64,000 nt of DNA from Gymnorhina tibicen (GCA_013399875.1 VXAZ01001017.1:62001-126000), one strand, 5' to 3'; shown: positions 48,362-62,453, counted from the first letter of the stretch. Notes: generated by a model not told the origin, from the letters alone. Translations and numbers: made by a program.

Positions 48362-51300
48362 AACAATCACATAACACAACAATCCCAGGCAGGAATTAGT
48401 ACCTCTTCCTATTAGATTTTGTGCAATTGCAGAACAGAGAGACTGTGTCTGCCACAAAGAACTTACAATCTAAATAAAGTTTCCTGTCCCTGCTGGCAGA
48501 CCAGTTGGGAGCCCAGTCAAGATACAGTAGGTTGTGTTGTCTCTGCCATGGACTGAGAGATTGAGAGAGACCACCAGACAAAGAGCTGTGATCATGAGGA
48601 GTGGTCAAGGATGGAGATACTTCTCTTCTTAAATGATCTTACAAAAAATGAATATTTTGATATTCTATACACTTTCTGGAGCACAATCCTGGTCTGCCAA
48701 ACTGAGCAAAAATTGAAAAATCTTTCTAACCAGACTTTACTGAGGCTTCTAAGTCCTCTCCTTATTTGAACTATTTGGTCCACTCCTGTGTGGGAACTTG
48801 GCAGCCAAATGTGGTGCTCACTTGAGCTGTGGGAACTGGATTTTGTATAGAAGTCAGCAGCTACTGCCTGTGCAGGATGACTGGTCCTCTAACATTCAGA
48901 CCACAAAAAACTTCCCATAAATTCCTTCACTGTGAAGGGTTACCGGCTACATATCACACAAGTGCTAATGCGCAGAGGAGAGGGATTTTTCAACCCCTCT
49001 TCCATACCAGTAAATAAATTCCCAGGACTCCTCCTAGACCCTCCTGTCATCCCTGGAAAAATGTTGGGTATGTCTTTTCTTAATGGACCTTGAGTGTTGG
49101 CTTTACATGCTCTTCTGCAGGTCCCTGCGAAGGCAAGTGATTCAGCTGTGTGCAGCATCATACACAAGCCTGTAACTGTATCCCATTTGGGCTCTGCAGT
49201 GGTCCAGTTTTTCAGGTAGCAGCACAGCCATCAAGCTGAAAAGAGATTTGTGTGGAAGATGTAAGCAGTTGAATGGAGGGCCAGCAGTTTTCTTTAAAAA
49301 GTGGAGAAAAGTTTAAAAAGCTAATTTTAACTTGGTTTGAAACAAATAAAAATAGGAGGTTTGGTTTTCACCTTACTCTGGAAAATTCTTTCACTAGCTA
49401 GTTGGGCACCTGTTGTCCCTCTACCTCTCTCATATTTCCTTTACTTCTGGGTAAAAAAAGACACTATAATCACTGTCTCAATGCAATACAGTATCTCTGA
49501 CCACCTTTGCCAGTAACGTGTCCAGAGGTTATATCTCTCTGCTCATAAGCTGGCGGAGTTAGTTCTGCTAAGGCAAAGACAGCATCAGCTCAGAAACCGT
49601 AGAGCAGTCTGGCCAGCAAGGGCAGAACCCATTAACTGTAGTTTATAGAATAAGGTAGCTTTTTACTTCCAGATTTATTACCATGCAGAGTGTATTGATA
49701 ATGGTTTTTGATTTAGTTTAGCACAAGCATGAGGCAAATACAGTGTTGAATTCTCACAAAGTAACTTTGCACTGTGGCACGAGAGGCAGGTGCTTCAATT
49801 TAAGTTGTGCATTGCATCACTTTTGGCCAATGTACTTAAGCATCTTTTGCCTTTTGAGCAAAGGTCTTTCCATTTAAAAAGTCAGAGATCTTGCTTGTGG
49901 ATGTCTTCCAGGCAGAAGAGAGTCTACAGGCCAAGATGGTGATGTACACTCCTTGGAACCTGCTGCTCTGCTGCAAGCTGTCATGGCTTCTGTCATGGTT
50001 TCAACACTGCAGCTTAGCAATTGAGACCTTCACTTTTTCTACAAGCTCCTGCAGGAAATCAGAGTTTACAAACCATATAAAATATTGCCAATTGCTGTAT
50101 TTTTCACCTTAATCCTTAGTAAAGAGAAACACATTTCACACAGACCTGAATTTAAAAAGATCCTTCAACAGGGAATCCTACAGGGATGTGCAGAGCATCA
50201 TGCTGAAGACTGCAGCAGATGATGACTATTCACTGACTTCATGTTGTCTGAATCCCTGGACGTGACTAAGCTACTCATCTTAGAAAGATAAAGCTTTAAG
50301 GAAGAGCGCTAAGCCTTCTGAGGCAGCCTCAGAGAAGGATCCGGCCTTCCTTAAGGATGTTCATGTGTGCAAAATTAGGCATCCTATTATGTCAGGATGG
50401 AGTAACAGCAGAAGGAAGAAGGAATATGACTTTTGAGAAGGGATGTGTCTGCAGCTGCATCCTCCCCCTCCCCCAGCTTTATAGAAGGAATTGCTGCAGA
50501 GATGCATTTTCAAGTTACCAGAAGAGCAAAACTGATAGAAATACTCCATGGAAGAAGGAGTGGTTTCAAAATTTGATGTTACAGAATAGTAAGGCCTCCT
50601 TTGTGCAGAGGTCTGCAGAACAACCAGACAAAGACAGAGGAGTTGCACAGGAGTAGTTAAATAGGACATGCATGACAACTTGTTGGCATTCAGTAGAAGA
50701 GGCCACATTACTCTGACTGGAGGAGGTGGGCAGGAAGAGGCAGGAATCAACCCACATCCCTGAAGCTTCTTTTGTTACCTGCATGGTTTGGCTTTGGGTT
50801 TTTTTGGTACACTCTTTGCTGTTTAATAAGCTGTTCAAATGGTTCAGAGTTTTATAAACCTGTCAAGTGTGTGTGTCAGCTAAGTGTGAAATTTCTCTAA
50901 ACTATACAGGCTTTGCTGTTTCAGATCTCACCAAACCTTGAGCACCTGGGCAGACAAACCTGCACAAACCACACAGCAGGCATATGGGTCACTGAGACGA
51001 CCTTGAAGCTGTGAATTCCCAGATACACTTCACAGCAGGGATGCAAATCACAGAAAAATGCAGGCTAGTGTTCTGAAGGGAACAAACCTTTGATGGCACA
51101 GCAAAAATTTGCCATCTCTACATCAATTTGGGTTCTGGAGCCAAGCATTAAGGTGATGAGATCCAGGCTGTGCTTTTCTGTTGCTCTGCCCAGGGTCTCC
51201 CCCATCATGCAGCAGACTGACACTGTGCCCTCCTCTGCATTCTGCCTGTGGCCTGCAGCCATGAGCACCCTGTGTTGAGGATCTGCAGCTAATCCATTCC

Positions 51301-54300
51301 TGGAGAGCAATCAGATACATGTCACAGGTTTCGTGTGCTTACTGGCTCCTCCTTACTTGACGTGGCCAGATGGTGATGAAAAGATGCATTGGGGTTCTCT
51401 TTGTGTTGCCAGCATCAGGGTGGTCTTTGCCTTTGATGGTGAAGGGAGAAGGCCAGCAGATTAATTGGGTAGGCAATAAGTAGTGTAATGTCCCAGCTGT
51501 TCCTATTCACACAGAAAGCATTGGGATGCCTGACCTAAAGGAATGACATAGCAGTAATTCCTCGCGCGTACTGCTAAGTTTCAGTGTTGAGGCATGTGAT
51601 CTTACACCTGTCAAATTAAATAAGCTTTCCAGAAGTAAGCTGGCTGGAGATGAAACAGGTTCTTTTATGTGTTACAAAGGCTAGATGCCAAGGCCAAGGC
51701 TGGGTAGGATTTTTAGCATACCTGGATCACAGCATGCTTTTTTACCGAGCACATAGATGTGTCTACTCTCCCGGTCATGATCAAGTTCTTCATTTATGGT
51801 CAGTGGTCCCTCTGTGTTCTTGTGTTGGAGTAATGTGATTCCTGTGATTAACTGGAGAGGAGACAGAAATGGCATGTCCAGCAGCCCATCAGTCTCTGTG
51901 ACTCAGTAGGGAGTTACCCCCTAACTGAAGAGGGGCACTCGTGCCCTCCCAGACCTGTGTGGGTGTTCACAAGGTGCAAACGTATAAGATCTCCAGGGCT
52001 GGAGAGAAAAGCAAGAGGAACCCAGCCCTCTGCAGCCTCTTCAGAAAGAAAGGAAAACTTATCCAGAATGGTGGTTTGTGAACTGGTGTATTGTCTCAAT
52101 AGCATCACCAGTTTGGAAGGGTACTGGCAGATAGAAGGTGGCAAGTCTCAGACTTTGGATTGCATCACACCGTGCTTGTAGGGAAGGATCTGTCCCTGTT
52201 TCTTTTCTCTGTAAAACCAGGCATGAATGTAGAAGTACATTCTTCCTGAATGTAGAAGTTAGGACTCAAACACACCAGCAACTGCCGCATCTGTTAGCAG
52301 ATCCCTGAGCATCAGACAATATAAGTATCCTTAGCTCATGACCAACACTGGACAAAAGCTTAAAGAAAAAGGGTTGAGCCAATAGTTTTATCTCACAAAT
52401 AACAAGAAGTGCTTTTCAGCAGCAGAGGAGCCCTGCACAGTACAACTGCTGAGCTTAGCCCTACAAAATGAGGAGATTGGGTGGGATGCCATGCAGGTCA
52501 GTGCCAAAAGCCTCAGGGTCAGCAGGCAAGCTGCCACACACACAGGCAAAGGGAGGAAGCCTCAGTAAGAACATTTTGATGTGAAGCACTGAGACTCTGA
52601 AACAATTTGCTAATCCAGCCAGAATGCAAGGATTAAAACACAAAGCCCAACTCTATGTATTAATTCCTTCATTTGGGTCTTTTCTACCAGTGTTTTGAAA
52701 ATAACAAGGAAAAAGCTGGATGTGATTCAAGTACCAGAATTAGCACTGGTTGTCCCTGTGGATCCTGGCCATTGCTCTGTGCTGACCATCCAGATCCGTT
52801 TGTTCCCTTTCCACTGCAGAAAATCCAGTTTCCTCTTCCCACTTAATATGCTGTGTCCTGGAGAAGTTTTAAGTTTCTTGAGGTGAACATGTCTGTCATA
52901 TGTGCAATTAAAATGTATAAAGAGGGAAAACAAATTTTGCTGAAATCCCAGTCTTGGTAATTCTAATCTAAGTTCTCACCAAGTGAAAAATAATGCATAG
53001 AGATCCTCACCAGACATTTGCTTAGGGGAAGACCAGTATAAGCAATCAGAGCTTCAGCTTGGATGCCTTAAAATCTTTGTGATTTATTTTTCATTTCTAG
53101 ATAAACCTTGTATAGGTGTTTCTCTGCACATTCAGCTGCGATCGGAAGTGTTTCCACCTTTACAATGAGGCTTTACAACAACCAATAAAGAGGTATTTAA
53201 GGAGTGTATGGGGCATGAGGGTAAACAAGAGACTTTTACTTGAAGCTGTGGAAATGTGATTAAATTATGCCCACAGACCAAATCCTGGCTTTCTCCTTTT
53301 CAGCAGCAGACAGTGAAAGGATAGACATTGAATGGCATGGATTTAAACCAGAGCCAGCTAGTAGCTATATGAGAGTAGGGAAAGTTAATGAACTGATTTT
53401 CTACAAATAGCTTACTTGGGCTAAAGAAAACTCCTTATTGTATACTTTTGTGAATGAAAACGTACAGTCTGCTTAGCATTCCTTATCCAAAAGATATTTT
53501 TAAGAAAAATACAGAGAAAAGGTACTTGATTAAAAGCTTCTTTCAGAATTTTTTTGGTTGTCTAGAGAAAATAGAAGTTTCAGAATTTCTTCTATGTGAC
53601 ATTATCTAGAAAATTTGCTTTATTTTTAGGAAGAAAGGCAATTTGCTAGATGAAGACAGAATTTTTCATCTAGCTCAGGCTGCAGTAGAAGAAGGTCAGT
53701 GCTAGCAAGCTATGTACATCATCTTGGAGGTCAGGTGTAATAGGCACTAGCTAATGAAGTGTAGTTGCCTGTCATTTATAGCTGCTATTAGGGATTATCC
53801 AGAATAGTGGATAAATCATACTATTTCGTGGTTTATACTAACAGGCTCTGTACAGTTTTTTGAGCACTTTCCAGAAATAATTGATGTTGCAGAGAAGGTT
53901 GCTCCTGGACTCAGGTGACCCTGACTAACACTAACCCATTTGCAGGGTTAGTGTAAAAACTTCAAAGTTCTGGAAGACATGCTGATGTGGAGTTAATAGG
54001 GGGTGGGAATCTGACATTTTTAGGGTAGCTGTTTTCTTCATTGTTGCATCTCACAGAAAAGGTACTCAGACACCAATGACCCTGGTCACCTCTCAGCAGC
54101 CATTAAAGAGCCTGACACCCATGATCAAATTGTAAATGCATAGGAAAGTGTGGCTTTTTTTCTGTCAGCAACTGAAGGGAAGCAGCATCTGTGGGTGCCA
54201 GCCCATGTTCGCTTCAGAAGTGGGAAGAAAGAAGGGAAGTTGACTGAAAGTTTTCATACTTCAAGGAGTCATTATGGTGGTGGCCCAGTCAAAAATGCAC

Positions 54301-57212
54301 ATGGATTGTGTTAGACCTGAAGCTGCTTCCACAGACCCAGTAGCATTCAGTGAAAGGAAGATTTGCATATAAAAGCTGGGTTGCATGGAAATGGGTATTA
54401 CTGCTCCATCAAAGTGGGCATTTCCCCACAGGATACCAGAGGAACCATGTTTTCTTCCCAAATATTTTTACTTTGTCATCTCAATGAGATATTTTTCCAT
54501 TATGTCCTCTTTCAAAATTGCTAATGAGGGAATTTTTAAAAAGGAGATTCCTTCCCGTGTTCATCAGTTTTCAGTGAGGGCTGTTTTTCTGGGAGCAGTG
54601 CCATCCTTTTATTTTTTGTTTGAGATGCATGGTGATTTTAATTAAGCAGTCATTGTCTATGTGCATAGTGGTGGTTGCCTTCAGTGACCAGAGAGCTATA
54701 ATTACAAGCACACAGGGCAGCTGAAATTTTTGCTGAAGCCCTTTAGAGGATTGTGGGAATTGCTGTCTTCACCAAAGATGATCCTTTCTCCCCCCGGACA
54801 GTTTTGACTTGGATAGTCTGAACTATGACACTGACAGTGGGTTTGTGGCAGTCAGGAAATGTTCATAATTCAGAAGTCCTGAGCAGCAGTTAGTCTTACA
54901 GGGCTCCATGTGAACAAACTCCTCTGATATCCCAAACAGACTGGATGACTATTTCAGGTCTCCTACTCGAACACTGTGTTGAGGGCAATGCGCATGTGGA
55001 AGCAGAGGTATTCAATTTGCTTTAGCAGGTCAGCACAGGAGAAATCCATCCTTTGACATAGTGCAAGAGTAGCCTAACTCTTAGATGCAAAGTTGCAGTG
55101 AAAGCCAGTGTATTTCTGCCTGACAGTGTGTTATTTCTTCACCTTGAGGGTCACTTCATTGCAAATAATTCTGCCTTACCCTTAGCAGAGGCCTGTTCAA
55201 TATACTAGAAGAAAAGCATTTCCATAACTTTCAGGCTCTTCTAGTTACTCCCTTACCAGGTTCTGCCTCAGTGAATTAAGTTTATTTTGTTTCCGAAACA
55301 AACATGCCAAGTCATTTCTTGCATGCTGTGGCAAGCTGTGTAGTTAATGGGAATCAACCCTTGCAACAGTAATCTCCATTTTATACCAGTTTCACAAGAG
55401 AGGAGGTGGAGGGGGTACGTGATCATGAGCTGTTCACCTTGTCTCCAGCCTCAGCTTTGCTTCCTGCTGTGTATACAGTTGTGGAAAGAACAGGCATGAA
55501 GAAGGAAGCTAAACCCAGCCCTTGCCTTTTAGCTGGGTTTCACTTGCTCCCCTCAGGCATTTTTCTGCTGCACCTGTGCAATTGGGAACTCCTGTTGTTA
55601 ATTCCTCAATAACCCATCTGCTTCTTGCTTGGAGTAATGGGAAATGGACACAGCTTTATCATAAAGTATGTGGGTATATGGAAGATAATGAAAATCGTTG
55701 CAGCAGCAGGCTGTACTCATGCTATCCCTGCATCCCATCTAGAACTTTCCAACATACGATTTGCTTCAATTAGGTATGGAGGAGGTCCAGTACGGTGGGC
55801 TACCAAGGTCTCAGGAACTTAGGACACTTGAAATAATGAATCTGTGCTTTAGGAAATGAGCCTTCTGCACAGGAGAACTGTAAGTGAAGAAGGGTGTCAG
55901 TCTCCTAGATGTTACATAGAAGCAGAGAGTGCAGTTCTCTTAAGTTCAGAAGCTGGATTCCAGTGTACATGTGCAAGGAAGTTGTCCCTGGCTCATGTTT
56001 CAAGTGAAACAAAGCTTAGCAAGGTGGCCATGGGATTTCATGGAACTGGGGCATTGAGGGTCTTGCAGGAAAATGCCTAGGGGAGAAAAGCCAGTAGCTT
56101 ATATTTATGTCTTGTTGATGGTATAATTGCAGAGAAAAAATTTGTCTCAAGACAAGCATAGCTTGATTCTGCTTGGAGGCATGGTAGGAGAGGAGCTGCA
56201 GGAAGAGTCATTTCCCATAATCAGAAACAACATGTATTTTTCCCAGTGCTCAGAACAGGAGACCAGACAAGCCTCCAGTTTGCAATTACAAAGTCTGCAT
56301 GGCTACCCATAACAACGGGATTTTCACCAATCGTAGTCATGCAGGACAATTGACAGCAAATAATGAAAGTGGGTGTTGATGATCCAAAAGGAGCAGGCAT
56401 CCTGCCACCATCCTTCGAGGTGTATTTATTCTGATGTGAGAGTGTCTCTGCTTCAGTTCTGCATCCCGCCTCTTCTGGTGCTGTGATTTGTGCTGCGTGC
56501 TGTTCACAACAGCAGATAACATTCAGAACCAGAGTCAGCAAAGCGCTGTCAGTACTGGGCTCTATCATTGGAACTGGTAGGGATGGTTGCTCTCAGGAGA
56601 GTTTCCTTCTCTTCAGACACAAGAGGAAAATAAAGAGGTGACCAGACATGAATGAAGAAAGTGGGGGGAAAAGAGAAAAAGAAAAAAAAGGGAGAAAAGT
56701 AGCCTCCTGTCTCTCTTAGTATTTTCTTTCCTGTGAACTATTGCTGCTGAACAGCAAAAGAGGAAACAAATATACAGATTTGATTTCATTTATGAGAGAC
56801 ATGTACTCACCACAGTGAAAATGGTCATTTAAACAACCACCCTGGTGAAAGTTTCAGTTTGCCTGAGGAGTGGTTTCTTGGGATTATGAGAGTTGCCGGT
56901 TGAAATTTTTTACAGAACCCAGATGCTCCTTTTCCCCAGAGTTTTGGGTGTCTCCAAACTGGCAACAGAAAAACGAGATGTCAGCAACTCTTTTGCTTGT
57001 TTTTTTTTCCCTTACTTCCTGCCCTAAAAATATGTGAGTTTTAAATACAGGGGGAATAATATCTGCCAACTGGGCAGAGTAGAGAAAGTAATCACTTGCT
57101 GAAGAAATTAATGTAATTCTTTGTAACTGTTTTCCTTGCTTTGAAGCAGACTATAGTTTTCCTCCACATTTTTGGGTGCATTAGGGTCATTTTTGGGTGC
57201 ATTTATTTTGCT

Positions 57213-57258
57213 TTGTCACAACAGGCAAATATTGTCACAACATTTGCGTTGTCACAAC
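57213..57258. repeat. Three copies of TTGTCACAAC
   Basis: Exact 10-mers at 57213-57222, 57232-57241 and 57249-57258. Just upstream, CATTTTTGGGTGCATT is repeated with one variation (about 57168-57205). It may be a short tandem-like regulatory cluster or slippage. Confidence 0.85.
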
Positions 57259-58104
57259 CTCTGTGTCAGGCTGGACACTTGCTTGGCATGCAGGATGATT
57301 CCAGTGGGAAACCTCTGAAACTACAGATGGCAGCTCCTCCAGTAATGTGCCACCCTTCTCCTCAAGGTTCACATGTTCCCTGTTGGATTGTCCCTTGAGT
57401 TGGGGATGATTTCTTTTATCCCAGCATGTTATTTTGGATACTTGTACCATAAACCTTAGACTGACATCAATTTTAGGCATGTATTTTCACAGTGAGGTCA
57501 ATCAAATAGAGCTTACTTTCTGTGCTGCTTCATAGAGTGCTTTCTCCACAGGTCTGAGCTGGCTTTAAAACAAAGAAATGAGGTGCTTCTGCCAGTGTGA
57601 GTAGACCAAAGGGCTTTACCAAGTCTTTAGTGCCCCAAGGATTGCTAGAGGTGCATGTTTCTCCACAGACGCTTATGGCTTGGTGGGCTGAGAGTAATCT
57701 CTGTATCACTTCCCATGCTCTGCAGGCAGATTTCTAAACAAGAACAGGAATGATTTTGTAATGGAAAAATTAAGTATTCTATGATTGCAGCATGGTAGGG
57801 AATTGTTTTGATATAACTTGTTTTCTTCAAGATCTTATACTTGCTTTGGGTTTGAGCTTTTTGTAGTTGGTGGCAATGGTTTGTGGTTGAGTTGTTTTGA
57901 CTGGAGCAGTTTGAGAAGTGTGATACTAAACTGTAGGTTATTTTCATCAACGTGACACACTATTCAGACAAAAACATCAGTAGTTGTTAGGATTAACAAT
58001 GAGAGAAAGACAAAAGCATACAAAAACTTAGCAGAAGTCCTTAAAATCGTATGTGGTTCAGGGGCTGCCTGAACCAGATGTATTTCAGTTTCTGTAGTAA
58101 CTGT

Positions 58105-58370
58105 CCTCACAGTATTCCTTCTCTCTGACTGTCCCCAGACTGCCCTGGGACGTCCATCACGTGCTAGAACCCACAGCATCCTGAGGCAATGACTTCCACA
58201 GCAGACCATTGCACTGGCTTCAAACCTGCCCCACCCAGTTTCAGTTGATGCCTCTTTTTTTCCTGGAAGACAGAGTGAGCAGTAGATGTCCACTGGCTAC
58301 TTCCATGATTTTACAGATCTGTATTTGATCCTCCCAATGCCTCTTGTTCTTCCAAGTGCAAGGGTTCTTA
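58105..58370 (-). mobile_element. Old CR1/L3-like LINE remnant, minus orientation
   Basis: GTGCTAGAACCCACAGCATC followed by CTGAGGCAATGACTTCCACA, and later CTTCCATGATTTTACAGATC followed by a TCCTCCCAATGCCTCTTGTTC-type stretch, resemble in order the antisense 3' region of ancient CR1/L3-type LINEs shared by amniotes. The copy is heavily diverged and its ends are vague. The call rests on my memory of that consensus. Confidence 0.45.
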
Positions 58371-59712
58371 CTGAGTATTTGATATATTTGGTTTTTAGCA
58401 ATAGGATGATGGCACTGACCAACTTTAGTGCTAAGAATTTCATCCTTTCCAAAATTAGCTTCTTGGAAATAAATTTATGGCTTACATGTTGCACATCCAC
58501 TTATGAATGCCTGAGTACAAATCTCATTTTTCCACAATGTGAGTCACCTTTTTTTGCTTGACCTATGTTCTTTTCCCCTCATGTAGGTCTGAATAAAAAA
58601 AAAAAAAAAGTATTTTAACTTTCCCATTTTCTTTGTAATTTGGTGAAGGGAGAGATGCAATGCTTAAATCCTGTTTTACTCATTAATATCTCAAATATTC
58701 AGAGTGTCCTGAGACTACTTCCCAAATGGTACTCCTCTACCATTTTGGAAGGGTTGTCTGTGATGACTGTTTGTATTCTTACAAAAGCAGCACAGATAGA
58801 TATACCTCAGAAAGATGCAAATGTTTTCCTTTAAACATGCCACAATCAGAGTAAAACTAGTTCCAGTCTTTTCCACCTCTCTTCAATCCAGTTTTGGGAG
58901 TAAACCTTTTTGTTTTAAGTAAGCACTATATTTTCTTGGTGCCAGGACCGTCAGAAATTTGTAATTTAGCAAGAATACTTGGAAAAAAGCTATCTGTAAG
59001 TAGATGGACAAAGTAATGAGTAACATTTACTGGCTTACTCATAGAAAAGTGCCTTAACAAATGCTCAAATTAAGCATGTGCTTCAAATCCCATGTTTTCA
59101 TAAAGTACTGAACCAGAAGACTGTTTAAGTGGAGGCTGGAATGATGTCTAATATCCTTGACATTATGGTTTTGGTGGGATTTTTGTTATCCAGTCCAGTC
59201 TTCTACCACACTTTTCCAGAACCTGCTTATGTGAACCAGGTACACATATAGTCCCAACCTTCAGTGACCGGGATAAACCTAAATGGAAAGTGATATAGTG
59301 ACCTGAAGGTGGAAAGTCCTGACAGCTGATTCACACAATCTTTACGGGAAAAAAAAGTACTTTTTATAACCCATATTCCTTACCCATAGCTTGTACAAAA
59401 TCAGAGGGTAAAGGCATACACTCAGGCTGTCTGAATGCCAGTGAAATGGAAACGTGAGCAATATTCCAATTTAACTCCACTAGAAATCCACTAGTTAGTA
59501 AGTAGTTCAAGTATTTTAGTGCCTGCTGTGTTGCTGCCTACAGGGAAAATACTCTAAGTGCTTTCCCTTTCTCAAAAAGAAAAAGAGTTTTCATCTATCT
59601 TTTATAAGGCTGTCTTGTCACATCCATTATACAGCATGACACAACCAGCCAAAGGATGTATTGTGGTGGTTTCCATCACATGTTTTAGTGACAAGGTTTT
59701 TGTGGAAGGTAG

Positions 59713-59810
59713 AATATATACATATATACATGTGTGTGTGTGTGTGTATACATATTTGTGTGTGTGTATGTGTATATACACATTTTTATATAAATACCTG
59801 TATATACATG
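59713..59810. repeat. TA/TG microsatellite
   Basis: Mixed TATACATA and (TG)n repeats, including a run of about eight TG units near 59730. Open frames across it, with artificial Tyr/Val/Cys or Ile/His repeats, are not genes. Confidence 0.95.
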
Positions 59811-60416
59811 GATGCACATCAATCTAGATCACTTAAGTGAAGATATATGTGCCTTATGCTGGCTATGGAGTATCAAATGTGGGGTGTTAATGCCTACATG
59901 TGTGAAATCCAATTTTTTTCATCTGGCCAGCTTGATACAAAAGGGCAGAATTATCCTTATTCCAAGAATATTAGGCCATTAACTGGAAGAGCTTTTAGAA
60001 CTACTTTATTCTGGTCCACAGCTGACCAGCTATTTGAGGAAATAGCAAAGAACAAATTCTGGTTTTTAGACTCCATGTACTCTGTTAGTATCACAGGATG
60101 AAAAAGTGGCAAGAGATGTCCCTGAATAATATTGGGGTTTTTAATCCCTGAACCATCTAATGCCTTATTCATTTCAAAAATGCAAAGGGCTAATGCGGAC
60201 TGGAGGATAGGAGTGATGATCCACAGATCAGTGTTCTATATCAGAAGGATTTTTAAAGTTGCACACATAAATTCTGTATGCCTGTATGTGCATAAATGCA
60301 AACTGTCTTCTCTGTGCCGAGACCAGTGAGATGTCAAGATAGGCACTGTTTGTGACATTTTAGTTACTAAAAATGCTAATTTCCCTCCCCTAAAACAACT
60401 TCAGTGAACCTGTTGG

Positions 60417-60872
60417 AGCAAGAGGAGGGCTAACAGGATGATTAGAGGGATGGAGCACGTCCCCTAGGAGAAAAGACTGAGAGAACTGGGGTTGTTCAGC
60501 CTGAGAAAGAGAAGGGGTGACCTAATTGTGGCCTTCTAGAACCTGAAGGGACCCTACAAAAACATGGAGAGAGACTTTTGACAAGAGTGTATAGAGACAG
60601 GACAAGGGGGAATGGATTCAAACTGAAAGACAGTTGCTTTAGATTAGCTGTTAGGAAGAAAATCTTTACTGTGAGGGTGGTGAGGTACTAGAACAGATTG
60701 CCTGAAAAGTGTTGGATGCCTTGGGATTGTTTAAGGTCCGGCTGGATGGGGCTCTGAGCAACCTGGTCTGGTGAAAGGTGACCCTGCCCCTGGCAGGTTG
60801 GTTGGCAGGAGATGGTCTTTAAGGTCCCTTCCAACTCAGACCATTCCATGATTCTATGATTCTATTCTGTGA
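60417..60872 (+). mobile_element. CR1 LINE 3' fragment, plus orientation
   Basis: Sense CR1 blocks are GATGATTAGAGGGATGGAGC, GGTTGTTCAGCCTGAGAAAG, GAAGAAAATCTTTACTGTGA and GGTCCGGCTGGATGGGGCTC. A 3' end GGTCCCTTCCAACTCAGACC with ATTCTATGATTCTA repeats closes it near 60872. About 455 bp long, 5' truncated, and in the same direction as PALM2. The ORF2 tail it carries is broken by stops. Confidence 0.94.
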
Positions 60873-62401
60873 GGATGTTTTTGTTCAGCAGTAGTATTCT
60901 TACATACTTCAGACAATGGGGAGTGTGTGTGTAAATGTAGATATACATGAATAATCAGCATATAAGAGTGTGCAAAACATTACAGCACTGCTTGACATAT
61001 GCAACATGTAGCTACTTTGCTTCTTCTGGGTTCATTACTCCAGCCTTTTCATCACCATTCTGATGTCTAACTCTTCAGCAGAAGTGGTCCAGGCAGTTGT
61101 CTACCTCCATGTTTTGTTTTGTTTTTGGTGAGTTTGACATAACTAATAATTTTTTTACAAGTTTCCTGATCTTCCTTGTAAGTGTAATGTTGTCCCTCAA
61201 AAGGCCCTGTTTGATGTCCAATATAAGGATGATTAATTTCTGCATGGGTAGAGTCTTATCATATACTCCTTGAGGACAAGACATGAAGGTTTGAAATCCC
61301 TGGAGAGCAGAGAATTCCCAGAGCATCAGTAGGACACCTAGAAATAAGTAAGAACTACTTTGTGGATTTAAGGAATCCCCGAATGTCTTCAAACCCAACC
61401 TTACAGCTACTGAAATATTTAAATTAAAAAAAAAATTTTGGAGATAAGAATAAAAACCATTGTTTCAGTAAAAACAGAGGCTGGTGTGCTTACTGACTGC
61501 CTTCATTTATTACTCAGTATTTCTGTCTTGGCTACAAAATCTCAAATGAGAAAAGACCTTCATCCTGGTCCAGGATGGGGATGGATGGGTGAGGAGAAAT
61601 GCTCCCCAGAAGGTGCAGAAGACTGACAAAGACAAACAGTTGGCCTTCTTAACAGGAAGGTGTTGCAGGGGGAAAAGCAGTTCTCCTCTTGAAACACCTG
61701 AAAGAGCCTGCTGCTTGCTGAAGGGAGCAGCCTGGGCACAGGAGAGTGGCAATGAACGGGACTGTAACAACTCAGCTGAGGAAAGGACCGTGCTGTTCTT
61801 GGCACCACTTGGTCAGTCCACCTTCAGGGACCCGGTAATGGCCAGCTGCTGGCGTGTGCTGGTGGCTTGAATTTTAAACGCAGCCAGCTGGAGGTCACCA
61901 GTCCCATTTACTTTGTAGGTAAATCCTACGCAATCTGGCTGAAACATCTTCTCCCTGTTGACCTTACCACCAACCTTGCTGGGGAAAAATGAGGTCTGCA
62001 AGCATCTTCCTTCCTCCATGATGCCACCCCCTGCTTTTGTGACACCTTGCTGTCACACAATTGCACCACGCTGTTCATGGTTTTGGCCCCAGCATCTCAG
62101 ATGCAAAATCACATCTTTGTCCCTTTAACTTCTGTCTCAGCTGTAATGCCTGTTTTCTCCCCTCCTCTGGGACTGTGCACTCTGTTGCTGCTCCGGCTGC
62201 CGGGAGCAAGCGAGGAGAATTTCTCCTACTGGCAAGTAACCAGCCAGTCTGGGGCTGGCATCTTCCCAGAACGCTGCTGTTTGCATACCAGCAGGCAGAG
62301 GAGCAGGTGAAATGGGACTGGTGACATCTGTACAGATGTGTTTGACTGCTTACATGCTGTTATGAATCTGCTACTCTTAAAGCCTCCGCTTCTCTGACGA
62401 G
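60873..62401. other. Last part of intron 1
   Basis: Unique DNA, GC-richer after about 61540, leading to exon 2. No separate exon was recognised. Open frames of 80-107 codons on both strands lack known motifs. Confidence 0.5.
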
Positions 62402-62453
62402 ATCTCTCTCTCTCTTCCCCCTGTCTCCCTCTCTCTCTCTCTCTTTCTCTCAA
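62402..62453 (+). repeat. (CT)n polypyrimidine microsatellite before PALM2 exon 2
   Basis: An almost pure C/T tract of about 50 bases (TCTCTCTCTCTTCCCC, then a long CTCTCT run) ends 15 bases before the exon 2 acceptor. It forms most of the polypyrimidine tract of intron 1. The last AG before the true acceptor is at 62400-62401. Confidence 0.93.

Larger units (their letters stand above)
46971..60416. other. Intron 1, fourth stretch
   Basis: Mostly unique AT-rich DNA. Noted inside are an A/CAAAA tract (47763-47802), a tandem palindrome array (48257-48361), an octamer plus TATA-like site (54361-54375), three TTGTCACAAC motifs (57213-57258), an old LINE remnant (about 58105-58370), a poly(A) run (58594-58609) and a TA/TG microsatellite (59713-59810). 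No exon or young transposon was recognised. Confidence 0.5.
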
